The notes beneath the pieces are model-generated. The model did no database searches, was not told the DNA's origin, and saw nothing but the letters and a program-made list of their open reading frames with translations. This document shows, piece by piece, positions 8,033-16,704 of a stretch of DNA of 53,344 bases. Origin of the DNA: an uncultured Anaerolineae bacterium (lineage in GTDB: Bacteria > Chloroflexota > Anaerolineae > Promineifilales > Promineifilaceae); assembly GCA_937943625.1 (NCBI GenBank), contig CALEAD010000001.1, positions 1-53,344 on the forward strand, read 5' to 3'. Every line of letters starts with the position of its first letter. Positions within the stretch are counted from its first letter, which is position 1. Both the position numbers and the translations under genes were made by a program.

Positions 8033-10390
8033 ATGTACTTGCGCCTGTCTGCACGGATAGCGTGGTGGGGGGCAACGGCCGTTCTCCTTATTTTCTTTAC
8101 CCTGGCTGTCACCAGCCTGCGCAGCCTGGGACCAACGTTCGACGAACAGGGCTTCCTGGTGCGCGGTTTGGGCTACCTGCGCGGCGAAAACCAGCACATG
8201 CGCGTCGGCCACCCCCTGGGGCTGAACGCCCTCAACGCCGCCTTGCTCGTGGGCGACGAATCGGTTCGCCTCCCTGCTAATCACCCTTCATGGGAGCAAA
8301 CCGGCTTCCACCGCCCGGCCGAACTGTTCCTCTGGGAAATCGGCAACGACGTGGCGCGGACGATGTTCCTGGCCCGTCTGCCGACCATCTGGCTGGGGCT
8401 GCTGCTGGCGGCGCTGGCCGGGCGTTGGGCCTGGCAGCTCACGCGGCGGCGCTGGGCGGCGCTGCTGGCCCTCAGCCTGGTGGCCCTAGACCCCAACATC
8501 CTGGCCCACACCCGCCTGACGACAACTGATTTGGGGCTAACCTTTTTCGCGTTTGTGGCGGGGTATGGGCTGTGGTGGTTTTGGCAACGGCCGTCCTGGT
8601 CCCGCGCCCTCTTCGCCGGCATCGCCTTTGGCCTGCTGCAAAACACAAAATTCACGGCCGGGCTGTTTGTGCCGCTCTTCGCCCTCATCATCCTGGTCAA
8701 TTTCGGATTACGGATTACCGAATACGGATTACGAAATACGCTCCGCACTCTGATCATGCTCATCGTCGCCTACGTCCTCATCGCCCCGCTGACCTTGTGG
8801 GCAACCTATGGCTTTCAGATTGGCACACTGCCGGATAATTTGCCCACTTTGCCCCAACTCGGCGGCCTGACGCTGCCGCTCTCCCATTATCTGGAGCAAT
8901 TGCTAGACATCGGCGGCCGGCTGCAAAAATCCACCCCCGCCTTCCTTATGGGCAACTATTCCGACAGCGGCTGGTGGTACTACTTCCCCATCGCTTTCCT
9001 GCTCAAAACCCCCCTGCCCACCTTGCTGCTGTTGGCTCTGGCCGTTTTTGGGAATTTACGATTGACGATTGACGATTTACGAGGGCAACGTCCGTTGACC
9101 ATTGACCATTGGCAATTGACAATTTTCCTCCTCCTCCCCGCCCTCGGTTACTTCGCCATCGCGCTGACAACCGACATCAACCTCGGCTACCGCCACATCC
9201 TGCCCATATTGCCATTTCTCGCTGTCTTCATCGCCGCCGCCCTCTCCCATTCACAATTCACAATTCACAATTCGCAATTCACAATTATCCCCTTGCTCTG
9301 GCTCCTCGGCATCGCCCTCTGGCTCCATCCCTACTACCTGGCCTACTTCAACATCTTTGCCGGCGGGCCAAACGGCGGCTGGCGCTATCTGGTAGATAGC
9401 AACCTCGATTGGGGGCAAGATTTAGTCAATCTAAAGGAGTGGCTGGACGAGAATGACGTGGACCGGGTCTGGCTGAGCTACTTCGGTGAAGGCCGGCCAG
9501 CGTATTATGGCATCACCTACACCGGCCTGGATAGCTGGCCGCCGCGCCTGATGGACCCGGCCGCCCGGCCGTTTTACCCCCGCGACCCCGCCCCCGGCAC
9601 TTACGCCATTAGCGCGACGACGCTGCAAGGGGTCCACTTTGCCAACCATGAGCAATTCGCCTGGTTCCGTGACCAGGAGCCGCTGGCGAAAATTGGCTAC
9701 AGCATCTTTATCTACAAAGTGGAGGCGCGCGGCGAAATGGTAGAACTTGCTTTGGGCGACATTCAGTTGGATGAACTGGCCCCGGCTGATTTCGCCCGGT
9801 TTGAGAGCAATCAGGTACGGCCGTATTGGTTTGATGCGGCAACGGCCGTTCTTCTGCCCCAGGCTGACAACCGCTGGCTGGCTCTGCCTGTCCGTCCGGT
9901 GCTGGCGGATGAGCTGGGGTTTACGCGAAATTGGGAGTTGGTGGCGGAAACGGCCGTTTATCGCCTCTACCGCCTCCCCCCCATAGACGATGGCGCGTTC
10001 CAGCCCCGCGCCGAATTTTTGCACGAAGGGGGGACGATTGGGCTGCTCCATTGGCGTGGGGTGGAAACGGCCGTTCCCGGCCAACCCCTTACCCTCCTCA
10101 CCGACTGGACGAAAACCTCGGCCGTCGCCCCGCTAAAAATCTTCGTCCACGTCACCGACGAAGCGGGCGACATTGTGGCCCAATGGGATGGTCTGGGCGC
10201 GGCCTGGCAAGGCTGGCATCCGCAAAGCCGCCTCTGGCAAAGCCACGCCATCCCCCTGCCCGCCGACCTGACCCCTGGCCGCTATGACCTTATACTAGGG
10301 ATTTATGAGTCGGAAAACGGCCGTCGCCTCCTCACATCCACCGCCCAAGACACCATCCACCTCGGCTACTTCACAATTCCCGATTCATAA
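8033..10390 (+). CDS. GT39/PMT-type membrane glycosyltransferase (type A) with C-terminal module
   Basis: A 785-aa paralog of the gene at 2326. Outer-loop acidic pair Asp37-Glu38 (TFDEQGF), the GHPLG segment, DSNLDWGQDL near residue 455, and WFRDQEPLAKIGYSIF before the C-terminal part. Residues about 690-785 are the shared module (FVHVTDEAGDIVAQWDG ... LILGIYESENGRR). Three heptad repeat tracts are translated in it: 8701-8742, 9051-9127 and 9246-9287, all beside membrane segments. No Shine-Dalgarno precedes the ATG, which lies 18 nt after an inverted repeat. Its stop codon falls inside the next heptad tract. Catalytic acids and architecture suggest activity; donor and acceptor are unknown. 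Confidence 0.88.
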   Translation: MYLRLSARIAWWGATAVLLIFFTLAVTSLRSLGPTFDEQGFLVRGLGYLRGENQHMRVGHPLGLNALNAALLVGDESVRLPANHPSWEQTGFHRPAELFLWEIGNDVARTMFLARLPTIWLGLLLAALAGRWAWQLTRRRWAALLALSLVALDPNILAHTRLTTTDLGLTFFAFVAGYGLWWFWQRPSWSRALFAGIAFGLLQNTKFTAGLFVPLFALIILVNFGLRITEYGLRNTLRTLIMLIVAYVLIAPLTLWATYGFQIGTLPDNLPTLPQLGGLTLPLSHYLEQLLDIGGRLQKSTPAFLMGNYSDSGWWYYFPIAFLLKTPLPTLLLLALAVFGNLRLTIDDLRGQRPLTIDHWQLTIFLLLPALGYFAIALTTDINLGYRHILPILPFLAVFIAAALSHSQFTIHNSQFTIIPLLWLLGIALWLHPYYLAYFNIFAGGPNGGWRYLVDSNLDWGQDLVNLKEWLDENDVDRVWLSYFGEGRPAYYGITYTGLDSWPPRLMDPAARPFYPRDPAPGTYAISATTLQGVHFANHEQFAWFRDQEPLAKIGYSIFIYKVEARGEMVELALGDIQLDELAPADFARFESNQVRPYWFDAATAVLLPQADNRWLALPVRPVLADELGFTRNWELVAETAVYRLYRLPPIDDGAFQPRAEFLHEGGTIGLLHWRGVETAVPGQPLTLLTDWTKTSAVAPLKIFVHVTDEAGDIVAQWDGLGAAWQGWHPQSRLWQSHAIPLPADLTPGRYDLILGIYESENGRRLLTSTAQDTIHLGYFTIPDS
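8701..8742. repeat. In-gene heptad repeat, 6 units
   Basis: Units TTTCGGA, TTACGGA, TTACCGA, ATACGGA, TTACGAA, ATACGCT, exactly in 7-nt phase. Translated as FGLRITEYGLRNT between two membrane segments. Confidence 0.9.
9051..9127. repeat. In-gene heptad repeat, 11 units
   Basis: Eleven consecutive 7-nt units, starting GGAATTT, ACGATTG, ACGATTG, ACGATTT and ending CATTGGC, AATTGAC, AATTTTC. It is translated as a polar loop between membrane segments of the GT39 protein. This is the longest in-gene tract seen. Confidence 0.9.
9246..9287. repeat. In-gene heptad repeat, ACAATTC type
   Basis: Six units, mostly ACAATTC. Translated as SQFTIHNSQFTI just before a membrane segment. The same peptide is produced by the same repeat in the same frame near 18450 and 27620. 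Confidence 0.92.
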
Positions 10391-10416
10391 TTCACAATTC
10401 ACAATTCACAATTCTC
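10381..10416. repeat. Heptad repeat spanning a stop and abutting a start codon
   Basis: Five 7-nt units, mainly CAATTCA. They contain the TAA of the upstream gene (10388-10390) and end one base before the ATG of the next gene (10417). They occupy the position where a ribosome-binding site would lie. Confidence 0.9.
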
Positions 10417-12459
10417 ATGCCCCGTCTCCTCCTCTTATCCGCCCTTCTCCTCGCCGCCTTCCTGCGCCTCTGGCAACTCAGCGACCTGCCCCCTGGCTTC
10501 TACCACGACGAAGCTTACAACGGCCTCGACGCCCTTTCCCTGGTGCAAGGCAAAACCTTCCCCCAATTTTACGAAGGCTGGGAACTCTACGCCCAGGATG
10601 CGCATGGCGACAATCCGCCCACGCCGGCCCGCTTCCCCACCTTCTTTGAGGGCAATTACGGCCGTGAACCCCTGCACATCTACCTCATGGCCCTCTCTAT
10701 CTGGCTCTTCGGCCCCACCCCCTTTGCCGTGCGTCTGGTTCCTGCCCTGGCAGGCGTGCTGGCCGTCTTCACCACCTATCTGGCAGCAAGGGAAATGGTC
10801 AATGGTCAATGGTCAATGGTCAATGGTCAATCGTCAATGCCCCTCCTGGCTGCGTTTTTCATGGCCATCCTCTTGCCTGCCATCCACTTCAGCCGCTTTG
10901 GCCTGCGGATGATGCCATTTGTGGTGGTGGAGACGTTGGTCGTCTATTTTTTCTGGCGCGGCGTGAATGGCGCGCAGGAGAATCGTCAATGTCGCTGCGC
11001 GACGGCTTTGCCCCTGTCAATTGTCAATCGCCAATTGATTCCTTTTGTGTTGGCGGGATTGTTTTTGGGGTTGGGGGTGTATGTCTACGCCGCCGGCCGG
11101 GTGCTGCCGCTGTTGTTTGCCCTGTTTGTGCCGCTCTGGTTCTGGCGGGATAAAGAGGCGCGGTGGCTGTGGCCGCAGGTGGCGATGATGGCGGTGGTTT
11201 CCTTCCTGACGGCGCTGCCACTGCTGATTTATTTTGCTCGCTACCCCTATTTTTTCTCCTTCCGCATGGCTTACGTGGCGAACAAAGGGAAGGGGGTGGT
11301 GGAAGGACGGCCGTTACTCACCTGGCTGCTCAACGTCGGACGGGTCATTGGCGGGCTGTTCTGGCAGGGGGAAACCCATCTACGGCACAATTTACCAGGG
11401 CGGCCGTTTCTTGACCCCATCCAGGCCATCCTCTTCCTCCTGGGGCTGGTCTACATCCTGCGGCAAAAATTCAACCTCCGCGCCCTCTTCCTGCTGCTCT
11501 GGCTCATCGTCATGCTCCTCCCCTCCATCCTCAGCGGCGACGCCCCCCACTTCGGTCGCATGTCCGGCGCTCTGCCTGCCATCGCCATTATCCTGGCGAT
11601 TGGCCTGACCAAACTCGTCCAACTCCTTACAAGCAGGCTGCCCGTTCACCATTCACCATTCACCATCCACCATTCACCATTCATCATTCTCCTTCTCCTT
11701 TCCGCCTCTCTCTTCTTCACCATCCGCGACTACTTCATCCTCTATGCCAACCATCCCCAACTGGCCACCGATTTTTACCTGCCTGATTGGGAGCTAGGCC
11801 AGTACGCTGCCGCCCAACCGCCCGATGCCGCCCTCTACTTCACTCCTACCCAGGAGGAGATGGCCACCATTTACTTTGCCCTGGCTGACCCGGAACGGTT
11901 GCGCAGCTACAGCGGCGGGCAAGGGCTAATTCCGGCGGGCGATGAGGGGAAAACGGCCGTTTACCTCCTCCACCCCGCTGCCGCCCAGGCATTGGCCGAA
12001 CTGCAAGCCTTCTTCCCAACAGGGTTTGTGGCCGAGACCCGCCCCAACTTCCTTGCCTTCCACGTCCCGGCCAGCGCGCCGCGCCTGCTGGTGGAGAACG
12101 AAACGGCCGTTTCCTTTGCCGACGCCATTCTCCTACGCGGTTGGAGCCTGGAACAAACGCCCGACGCCCTGACTGTCACTCTGGCCTGGCAGGCACAAAC
12201 ACCCCTCGCCGCCGATTACACCGCCTTTGTCCACCTGCTCGACGAGACGGGCGAAGTGGCCGCCCAACTAGACCGCCCCCCGGCCGGCTACCCCACCTCC
12301 GACTGGCGCGTCGGCGAGATCATCCAGGACACCTACCGCGTCCCCCTGCCCCCCGATTTGCTGCCCGGCCGGTATACTGTGCAGACCGGGTTTTATCGTT
12401 GGCCGGAGTTGGTGCGGCTGGGGGAAACGGCCGTTCTCATCACCCTGCCCCTGCCCTGA
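10417..12459 (+). CDS. GT39-type membrane glycosyltransferase (type B) with C-terminal module
   Basis: A 680-aa polytopic protein most like the gene at 4084: LPPGFYHDEAYNG with Asp31-Glu32 in the first outer loop, then REPLHIYLMALSIWLFG. The C-terminal 95 residues are the shared module (FVHLLDETGEVAAQLD, W-x-x-GE-x-x, LPPDLLPGRYTVQTGFY). Three heptad tracts are translated within it (10794-10842, 11015-11035, 11642-11690). No Shine-Dalgarno: heptads run up to the ATG. Its last 192 nt overlap the oppositely oriented gene ending at 12268, and the conserved module on this strand shows which reading is native there. Confidence 0.87.
   Translation: MPRLLLLSALLLAAFLRLWQLSDLPPGFYHDEAYNGLDALSLVQGKTFPQFYEGWELYAQDAHGDNPPTPARFPTFFEGNYGREPLHIYLMALSIWLFGPTPFAVRLVPALAGVLAVFTTYLAAREMVNGQWSMVNGQSSMPLLAAFFMAILLPAIHFSRFGLRMMPFVVVETLVVYFFWRGVNGAQENRQCRCATALPLSIVNRQLIPFVLAGLFLGLGVYVYAAGRVLPLLFALFVPLWFWRDKEARWLWPQVAMMAVVSFLTALPLLIYFARYPYFFSFRMAYVANKGKGVVEGRPLLTWLLNVGRVIGGLFWQGETHLRHNLPGRPFLDPIQAILFLLGLVYILRQKFNLRALFLLLWLIVMLLPSILSGDAPHFGRMSGALPAIAIILAIGLTKLVQLLTSRLPVHHSPFTIHHSPFIILLLLSASLFFTIRDYFILYANHPQLATDFYLPDWELGQYAAAQPPDAALYFTPTQEEMATIYFALADPERLRSYSGGQGLIPAGDEGKTAVYLLHPAAAQALAELQAFFPTGFVAETRPNFLAFHVPASAPRLLVENETAVSFADAILLRGWSLEQTPDALTVTLAWQAQTPLAADYTAFVHLLDETGEVAAQLDRPPAGYPTSDWRVGEIIQDTYRVPLPPDLLPGRYTVQTGFYRWPELVRLGETAVLITLPLP
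10794..10842. repeat. In-gene heptad repeat, AATGGTC x5
   Basis: Five identical AATGGTC units followed by AATCGTC and AATGCCC. Translated as MVNGQWSMVNGQSS between membrane segments. The near-identity of units suggests recent expansion. Confidence 0.95.
11015..11035. repeat. In-gene heptad repeat, 3 units
   Basis: TGTCAAT, TGTCAAT, CGCCAAT inside the GT39 gene, translated as part of LSIVNRQL before a membrane segment. Confidence 0.7.
11642..11690. repeat. In-gene heptad repeat, CCATTCA type
   Basis: Seven 7-nt units, four of them CCATTCA. Translated as VHHSPFTIHHSPFII immediately before a membrane segment. Confidence 0.92.
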
Positions 12460-14319
12460 TTTCTCTCCCGGCCGTTGCCACATTCCCACTTTCACCGGCT
12501 CACCCAGGCGCAGCCCGGTCGCCTGATCATACAGGCCAACCTGCACCACATACGTCCCCGGCGGCAGCGCCGACACATCCAGCCTATGCGCGTCGCGGAC
12601 GAATTCGCCTGGCTGCCAGCAGGTGGTGGGCAGCGCCCCGTCCACCGGCATCACATCCCGCTGCGCCACAATCTCCCCCGCCTCATCCAACACGTGAATA
12701 AAGACCGTGTACGGGATGTCCGGCCGCAGCCCCACCCGCCAGAACAGCGTCAGCGCCAACTGCTCCCCGACAACAAAATCATAGCCCGCCAGTTGAATCT
12801 CTGGGCCAAAGGCGGCGCCTGAGGGGAAAGCGGGGTCGGGAACGGCCGTTCCCACCACTCGCGGCGTTTCAATCGGCCACTCCAACCCGGTCATCTCCCA
12901 GCGGACGTTCATCGCCCAGGAAACGGCCGTTAACCCGGCCAGCAGCCACAAGCCCGCCCGCTCCCCGGAACGGCCGTTCGGCCAATCGCGCACCGCCAGC
13001 AGCAGCGGCGCCGGGGCCAGCAGCAGCCAGATACGCCCCACCTCCCCGCGAATCATCCCACTGACCCATAAGGCTACAAACGTCAACCAAAACGCCCACA
13101 ACAGCGCGGCGGCCGTGCGCCAGCGGCGCAGTTCTGCCCCGGTGGGCAGCGCCAGCAAAAAGAGCGGCAGCCCGGCAAACAAGGCAAAATCATACACATT
13201 CCAGACCAGCCAGACCCCATAACTGCGCTCTAAATCGTGGCGAGCCGGCCTGGCGGCCTGGTAAATCTCCAGCGGCGTCACCCCGCTGACCAGCCAATAG
13301 AGCAGCCAGACGCCGAGCGCCCCGGCCGTGATCGCCAGTCCATGCCGGATCAGCCTGCGCCAGAAATCGGTCCGCTCCTGGGCCAGCCAGACGATGATGT
13401 ATAGCCCCACCAGCGGGGCAATCAGCCCATTCACCAGGCTAAAATAGGTCGCCAGACTGATCGCCAACCCGCTCAGCAGGCCATAGCGCCAATCCTGCCG
13501 CCGCACCGCCAGATCAGCCAAAGAGAGGGCCAGCAGCGTCAGCAGCAGATAGAGGGTGTCCATGTGCGGCGCGAAGGCGAGCAAGCCGGGCAGCGCGGCC
13601 ATCGCGCCGGCCGCCAGCCACCCGGCCATTGCCCCCGACCGCCGCGCCGCCAGGCCGTAGGCAGGCCAGATCGCCAATGTCGCCAGCAGCGGCGTCAGCG
13701 CCGCCACCAGCAAATTGGCCGAGAGCGCGGCGTTGCTGCGCGACACCAGCCACATATCGGCGCAGCGAATCCCCCGCGCCCAATGCCCCATAGCGTCGCT
13801 GAGGGTGGGCAGACGCTCGAATAGCTGCTCGCTGCCGTAGTAGAGCAGCACAATGCCCGGCGGCTTGCTGCGCGGATGGGGGTCCGCGCTAAAGGTGGGC
13901 ATGAGCTGCGGATAGTCGCGCAGGGCGGTTGGCAAATGGTCAATTTCCTGGGCAGCGGTAAAATACCCGCTGGCCTGGGCGGAAGCCAATCGCTCAAAGA
14001 GCAAGGCGATGGGTTGGTAGCCCCCGCTGGTTGTTGGCGTCAGGTTGAGCAGGCTGGCTTGCAGCAGCAGGCTGAGGGCGTATAACCCCAATAAGGCGCG
14101 ATGGGGGTGACGGACAGCCGGGTGGCGCAGCAACCACCAACCGGCGAGGAAGAAAACGGCCGTTGCCCCACTCCACAACAAATTTGGCCAGGGCGGCAGC
14201 GACAGCAGCCGCCAACGCCACTCGTCCGGCCCGCGCAGCCATTGGGTAATGTCAAACAAAATGCCCACGGCCAGCAGCCCGGTTAGCAGTAACACAAGAC
14301 GAAGCCGCAAGAGTTGCAT
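12268..14319 (-). CDS. GT39-like membrane glycosyltransferase with C-terminal module and antisense-encoded tail
   Basis: A 683-aa polytopic protein, opposite in direction to its neighbours. Asp32-Glu33 (LRGPDEWRW) sits in the first outer loop; about ten membrane segments follow. The shared module (VFIHVLDEAGEIVAQRD, LPPGTYVVQVGLYD) ends around residue 620. The remaining 60 or so residues are encoded opposite the conserved end of the convergent gene at 10417 and show no family resemblance, so the original stop codon was probably lost. Start: ATG at 14319, whose codon shares CATG with the divergent gene's ATG. An upstream ATG at 14373 would lie inside that gene. No Shine-Dalgarno is visible. 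Confidence 0.8.
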   Translation of the reverse strand: MQLLRLRLVLLLTGLLAVGILFDITQWLRGPDEWRWRLLSLPPWPNLLWSGATAVFFLAGWWLLRHPAVRHPHRALLGLYALSLLLQASLLNLTPTTSGGYQPIALLFERLASAQASGYFTAAQEIDHLPTALRDYPQLMPTFSADPHPRSKPPGIVLLYYGSEQLFERLPTLSDAMGHWARGIRCADMWLVSRSNAALSANLLVAALTPLLATLAIWPAYGLAARRSGAMAGWLAAGAMAALPGLLAFAPHMDTLYLLLTLLALSLADLAVRRQDWRYGLLSGLAISLATYFSLVNGLIAPLVGLYIIVWLAQERTDFWRRLIRHGLAITAGALGVWLLYWLVSGVTPLEIYQAARPARHDLERSYGVWLVWNVYDFALFAGLPLFLLALPTGAELRRWRTAAALLWAFWLTFVALWVSGMIRGEVGRIWLLLAPAPLLLAVRDWPNGRSGERAGLWLLAGLTAVSWAMNVRWEMTGLEWPIETPRVVGTAVPDPAFPSGAAFGPEIQLAGYDFVVGEQLALTLFWRVGLRPDIPYTVFIHVLDEAGEIVAQRDVMPVDGALPTTCWQPGEFVRDAHRLDVSALPPGTYVVQVGLYDQATGLRLGEPVKVGMWQRPGEKSGQGQGDENGRFPQPHQLRPTIKPGLHSIPAGQQIGGQGDAVGVLDDLADAPVGGGVAGRGAV

Positions 14320-16669
14320 GATCAGATTGTACCGGAAGGAAAAATCGCAACAACCAGTACGCTGGCTTGCCATTGCCCTGCTCTGGCTGGCTTTTGCCCT
14401 GATGGTGACGAGCGCCGGGCAAAAAAGCGCGACGGTGGACGAGCAGAGCCACCTTTTTCGCGGCGTAGCCTACCTGAAAACTGGCGCAACCCATTTTCTA
14501 CTCGGCCATCCGCTGGGGGCCAACACTCTGGCCGCCCTTCCCTTGCTGATGGAACGAGAGATGACCTTGCCCCTGGGCACGCCTGCCTGGGAAAGCGGCA
14601 ACTGGTCAATCGCCGGCGATGCTTTTCTCTGGCGGCTGAATACCGATCCGCTGCGTCTGCTTTTCCTGGGGCGGCTGCCCATGATCTGGCTGACGCTGCT
14701 GCTGGGGGCGTTGGTTTTCCGTTGGGGGCAGCAGTTGGCCGGGTTGACGGCCGGGCTGGTCGCCCTGGCGCTGCTGCTGTTGGATCCCAACGTGCTGGCG
14801 CACGGCCGTCTCATCACCGACGATATGCCGGTAACGGCCGCTTTTCTGCTGACCATCTACGCCTTTTGGGGCTACGCCCAATCGGGCCGCCGCCGCTGGC
14901 TGGCGCTGACCGGCCTCGGCCTGGGATTGGCCGCCTTGTCGAAGTACAGTGCGGCGCTGCTGCTGCCCACGTTGGGGCTGCTGGCTTTGTGGCTGGCCTG
15001 GCGGCGGCGAAGCTGGCGGCCGCTGCTGGCGCTGCTGCCTATCGGCCTGATTGGGTGGGCGGTGATCTGGCTCTTTTATGGGCTGGAAGTGTGCCCGCTG
15101 CCTGGCGGCGCGTTTTGGGACGATCTGTTTTGGGTGTTGGGCTATTTTGGCAAGGGGCACGGCGCGTATCTGTTGGGCGAGGCGTCGTCTACCGGCTGGT
15201 GGTATTACTTTCCGGTGGCCTATGGGCTGAAGACGCCGCTGCCGACGCTGTTTTTGCTGCTGTTGGCGGCCGGTGTGGCGCTCTGGCGTTGGCGGCAAGG
15301 GGCGAAGGTGGGGGAAACGGCCGTTTTTCTCCTGCTCCCCCCTTTTCTCTACCTGCTCGTCTCTCTGGTCACCTCGCTGAACATTGGCTACCGCCATTTG
15401 CTGCCCATGCTGCCCTTTTTGGCGCTGGCGACGGCCGTTTCCCTCTGTCGGCTGGTGGATGGGGCCTGGGCGCGGCGCACGGCCGTTGCCGGGGCCGCCG
15501 CCGTCGTCCTGATCAGCCTCTGGCAGTGGCCGCACTACATCCCCTACTTCAACGCCCTGGCGGGTGGCGCGGACACGCGCTGGCGACTGCTTTCTGACAG
15601 CAACGTGGATTGGGGGCAGGATTTACCGGCGCTGGCCGCCTGGCAGTGCGAGACGGGCCAGCCGCTCAAACTGAGCTACTTTGGCACAGCCCACCCCAGC
15701 GCCTACGGCCTGACCTTTGAACCGCTGCCCACCTGGGCGCCGGGGCCGGAGCAGGGCGATCCGATGCGGCAGCCGTTCAATCCGGCCACTCCCGCGCCCG
15801 GCTTTTACGCCATCAGCGTCACCAACCTGCACGGCGTGGTCCTGGGCGCGGAGCGGGACACCTTCGCCTGGTTCCGCGACCGGGAGCCGTTGGCCCGGAT
15901 TGGCGGCAGTATTTTCGTGTATTCAGTAGAGGCGAACGGACCGCCGCTGGGCGTGGCCTTTAGCGGGGTGCGGCCTGGGGATTTGGCCGCCGAATTGGCC
16001 GCCGCATGGATGAGCAACGATGTGAGGCCGCGCTGGTTTTCCGCCGGTTCTAGCCTGATCTGGCCGGGGGAAGGGGGCTGGTTGGCGGTGGCGGGAGAAC
16101 GGCCGTCGCTCCCCGAATTAGCCGCCTTGTGGCCGGAGGAGCCGATCGCTGCCGCTGGCGAACAGGCGTTGTATCGCTTGCCGCCCCCACCGCCGCTGCC
16201 CTGGGCGACGGAAGCGGCCGACTTTGGCCCGTTGACCTTTCTCGGTTGGCAGCCGGTTGAATCGGGACTGCTGACGGTTTGGCGAGTGGAAAGAGAGACA
16301 GAACAGCCGTTGAAAATTTTCATTCACGTTTTGGATGAGGCAAGCGACATTCTCACCCAGTGGGATGGGCTGGACGTGGACCCGGCGACCTGGCGACCTG
16401 GCGACATGTTCTTGCAGGCGCATGTTTGGGCGGACTGGCAGGAGGCCGAGGGGCGCCCCCTGCGCCTCGGCGTCTACGATGGCGAGACGGGCGTGCGCAT
16501 GGGCGAACCGCTGACTATTTTCCCACCTGTTGACGACCAGTCGCCTGCCGAGCACTCATTGCCCTGGCAGATAGATGCTGCAGTTTGCCATCGGCCGGTT
16601 GCGGTCTGCAGTTGGCAGTCAAATGAATGCGCCGGGTTGAGAATGAGGGGATGGGCATCCGGCCGTTAG
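14318..16669 (+). CDS. GT39/PMT-type membrane glycosyltransferase (type A) with C-terminal module
   Basis: A 783-aa paralog of the genes at 2326 and 8033: TVDEQSHLFRG with Asp41-Glu42, GHPLGANTL, SDSNVDWGQDL near residue 427, and WFRDREPLARIGGSIF. The shared module covers about residues 655-745 (IFIHVLDEASDILTQWDG ... LRLGVYDGETGVRM). After it a 45-residue tail includes CHRPVAVCSWQS, encoded by a heptad tract, so the native stop was probably displaced. Start ATG 14318 overlaps the divergent ATG in CATG. The frame is open upstream to 14249, but that part mirrors the divergent gene and is not credible protein. Confidence 0.86.
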   Translation: MIRLYRKEKSQQPVRWLAIALLWLAFALMVTSAGQKSATVDEQSHLFRGVAYLKTGATHFLLGHPLGANTLAALPLLMEREMTLPLGTPAWESGNWSIAGDAFLWRLNTDPLRLLFLGRLPMIWLTLLLGALVFRWGQQLAGLTAGLVALALLLLDPNVLAHGRLITDDMPVTAAFLLTIYAFWGYAQSGRRRWLALTGLGLGLAALSKYSAALLLPTLGLLALWLAWRRRSWRPLLALLPIGLIGWAVIWLFYGLEVCPLPGGAFWDDLFWVLGYFGKGHGAYLLGEASSTGWWYYFPVAYGLKTPLPTLFLLLLAAGVALWRWRQGAKVGETAVFLLLPPFLYLLVSLVTSLNIGYRHLLPMLPFLALATAVSLCRLVDGAWARRTAVAGAAAVVLISLWQWPHYIPYFNALAGGADTRWRLLSDSNVDWGQDLPALAAWQCETGQPLKLSYFGTAHPSAYGLTFEPLPTWAPGPEQGDPMRQPFNPATPAPGFYAISVTNLHGVVLGAERDTFAWFRDREPLARIGGSIFVYSVEANGPPLGVAFSGVRPGDLAAELAAAWMSNDVRPRWFSAGSSLIWPGEGGWLAVAGERPSLPELAALWPEEPIAAAGEQALYRLPPPPPLPWATEAADFGPLTFLGWQPVESGLLTVWRVERETEQPLKIFIHVLDEASDILTQWDGLDVDPATWRPGDMFLQAHVWADWQEAEGRPLRLGVYDGETGVRMGEPLTIFPPVDDQSPAEHSLPWQIDAAVCHRPVAVCSWQSNECAGLRMRGWASGR
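16580..16621. repeat. Heptad repeat in C-terminal tail
   Basis: Six 7-nt units beginning GCAGTTT, GCCATCG, GCCGGTT, GCGGTCT, GCAGTTG, GCAGTCA. Translated as a Cys-containing tail beyond the conserved end of the GT39 protein. Confidence 0.85.
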
Positions 16670-16704
16670 ACATGACCCCTGGATCGCGGTAACATTCCCA
16701 GCTT

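Noticed and set aside
14314..15597. Open frames of 427 codons (plus) and 309 codons (minus, 15535-14606) over the third type A transferase
   Set aside because: Both are shadows of the GT39 gene in GC-rich DNA; their proteins are low-complexity and without domains.
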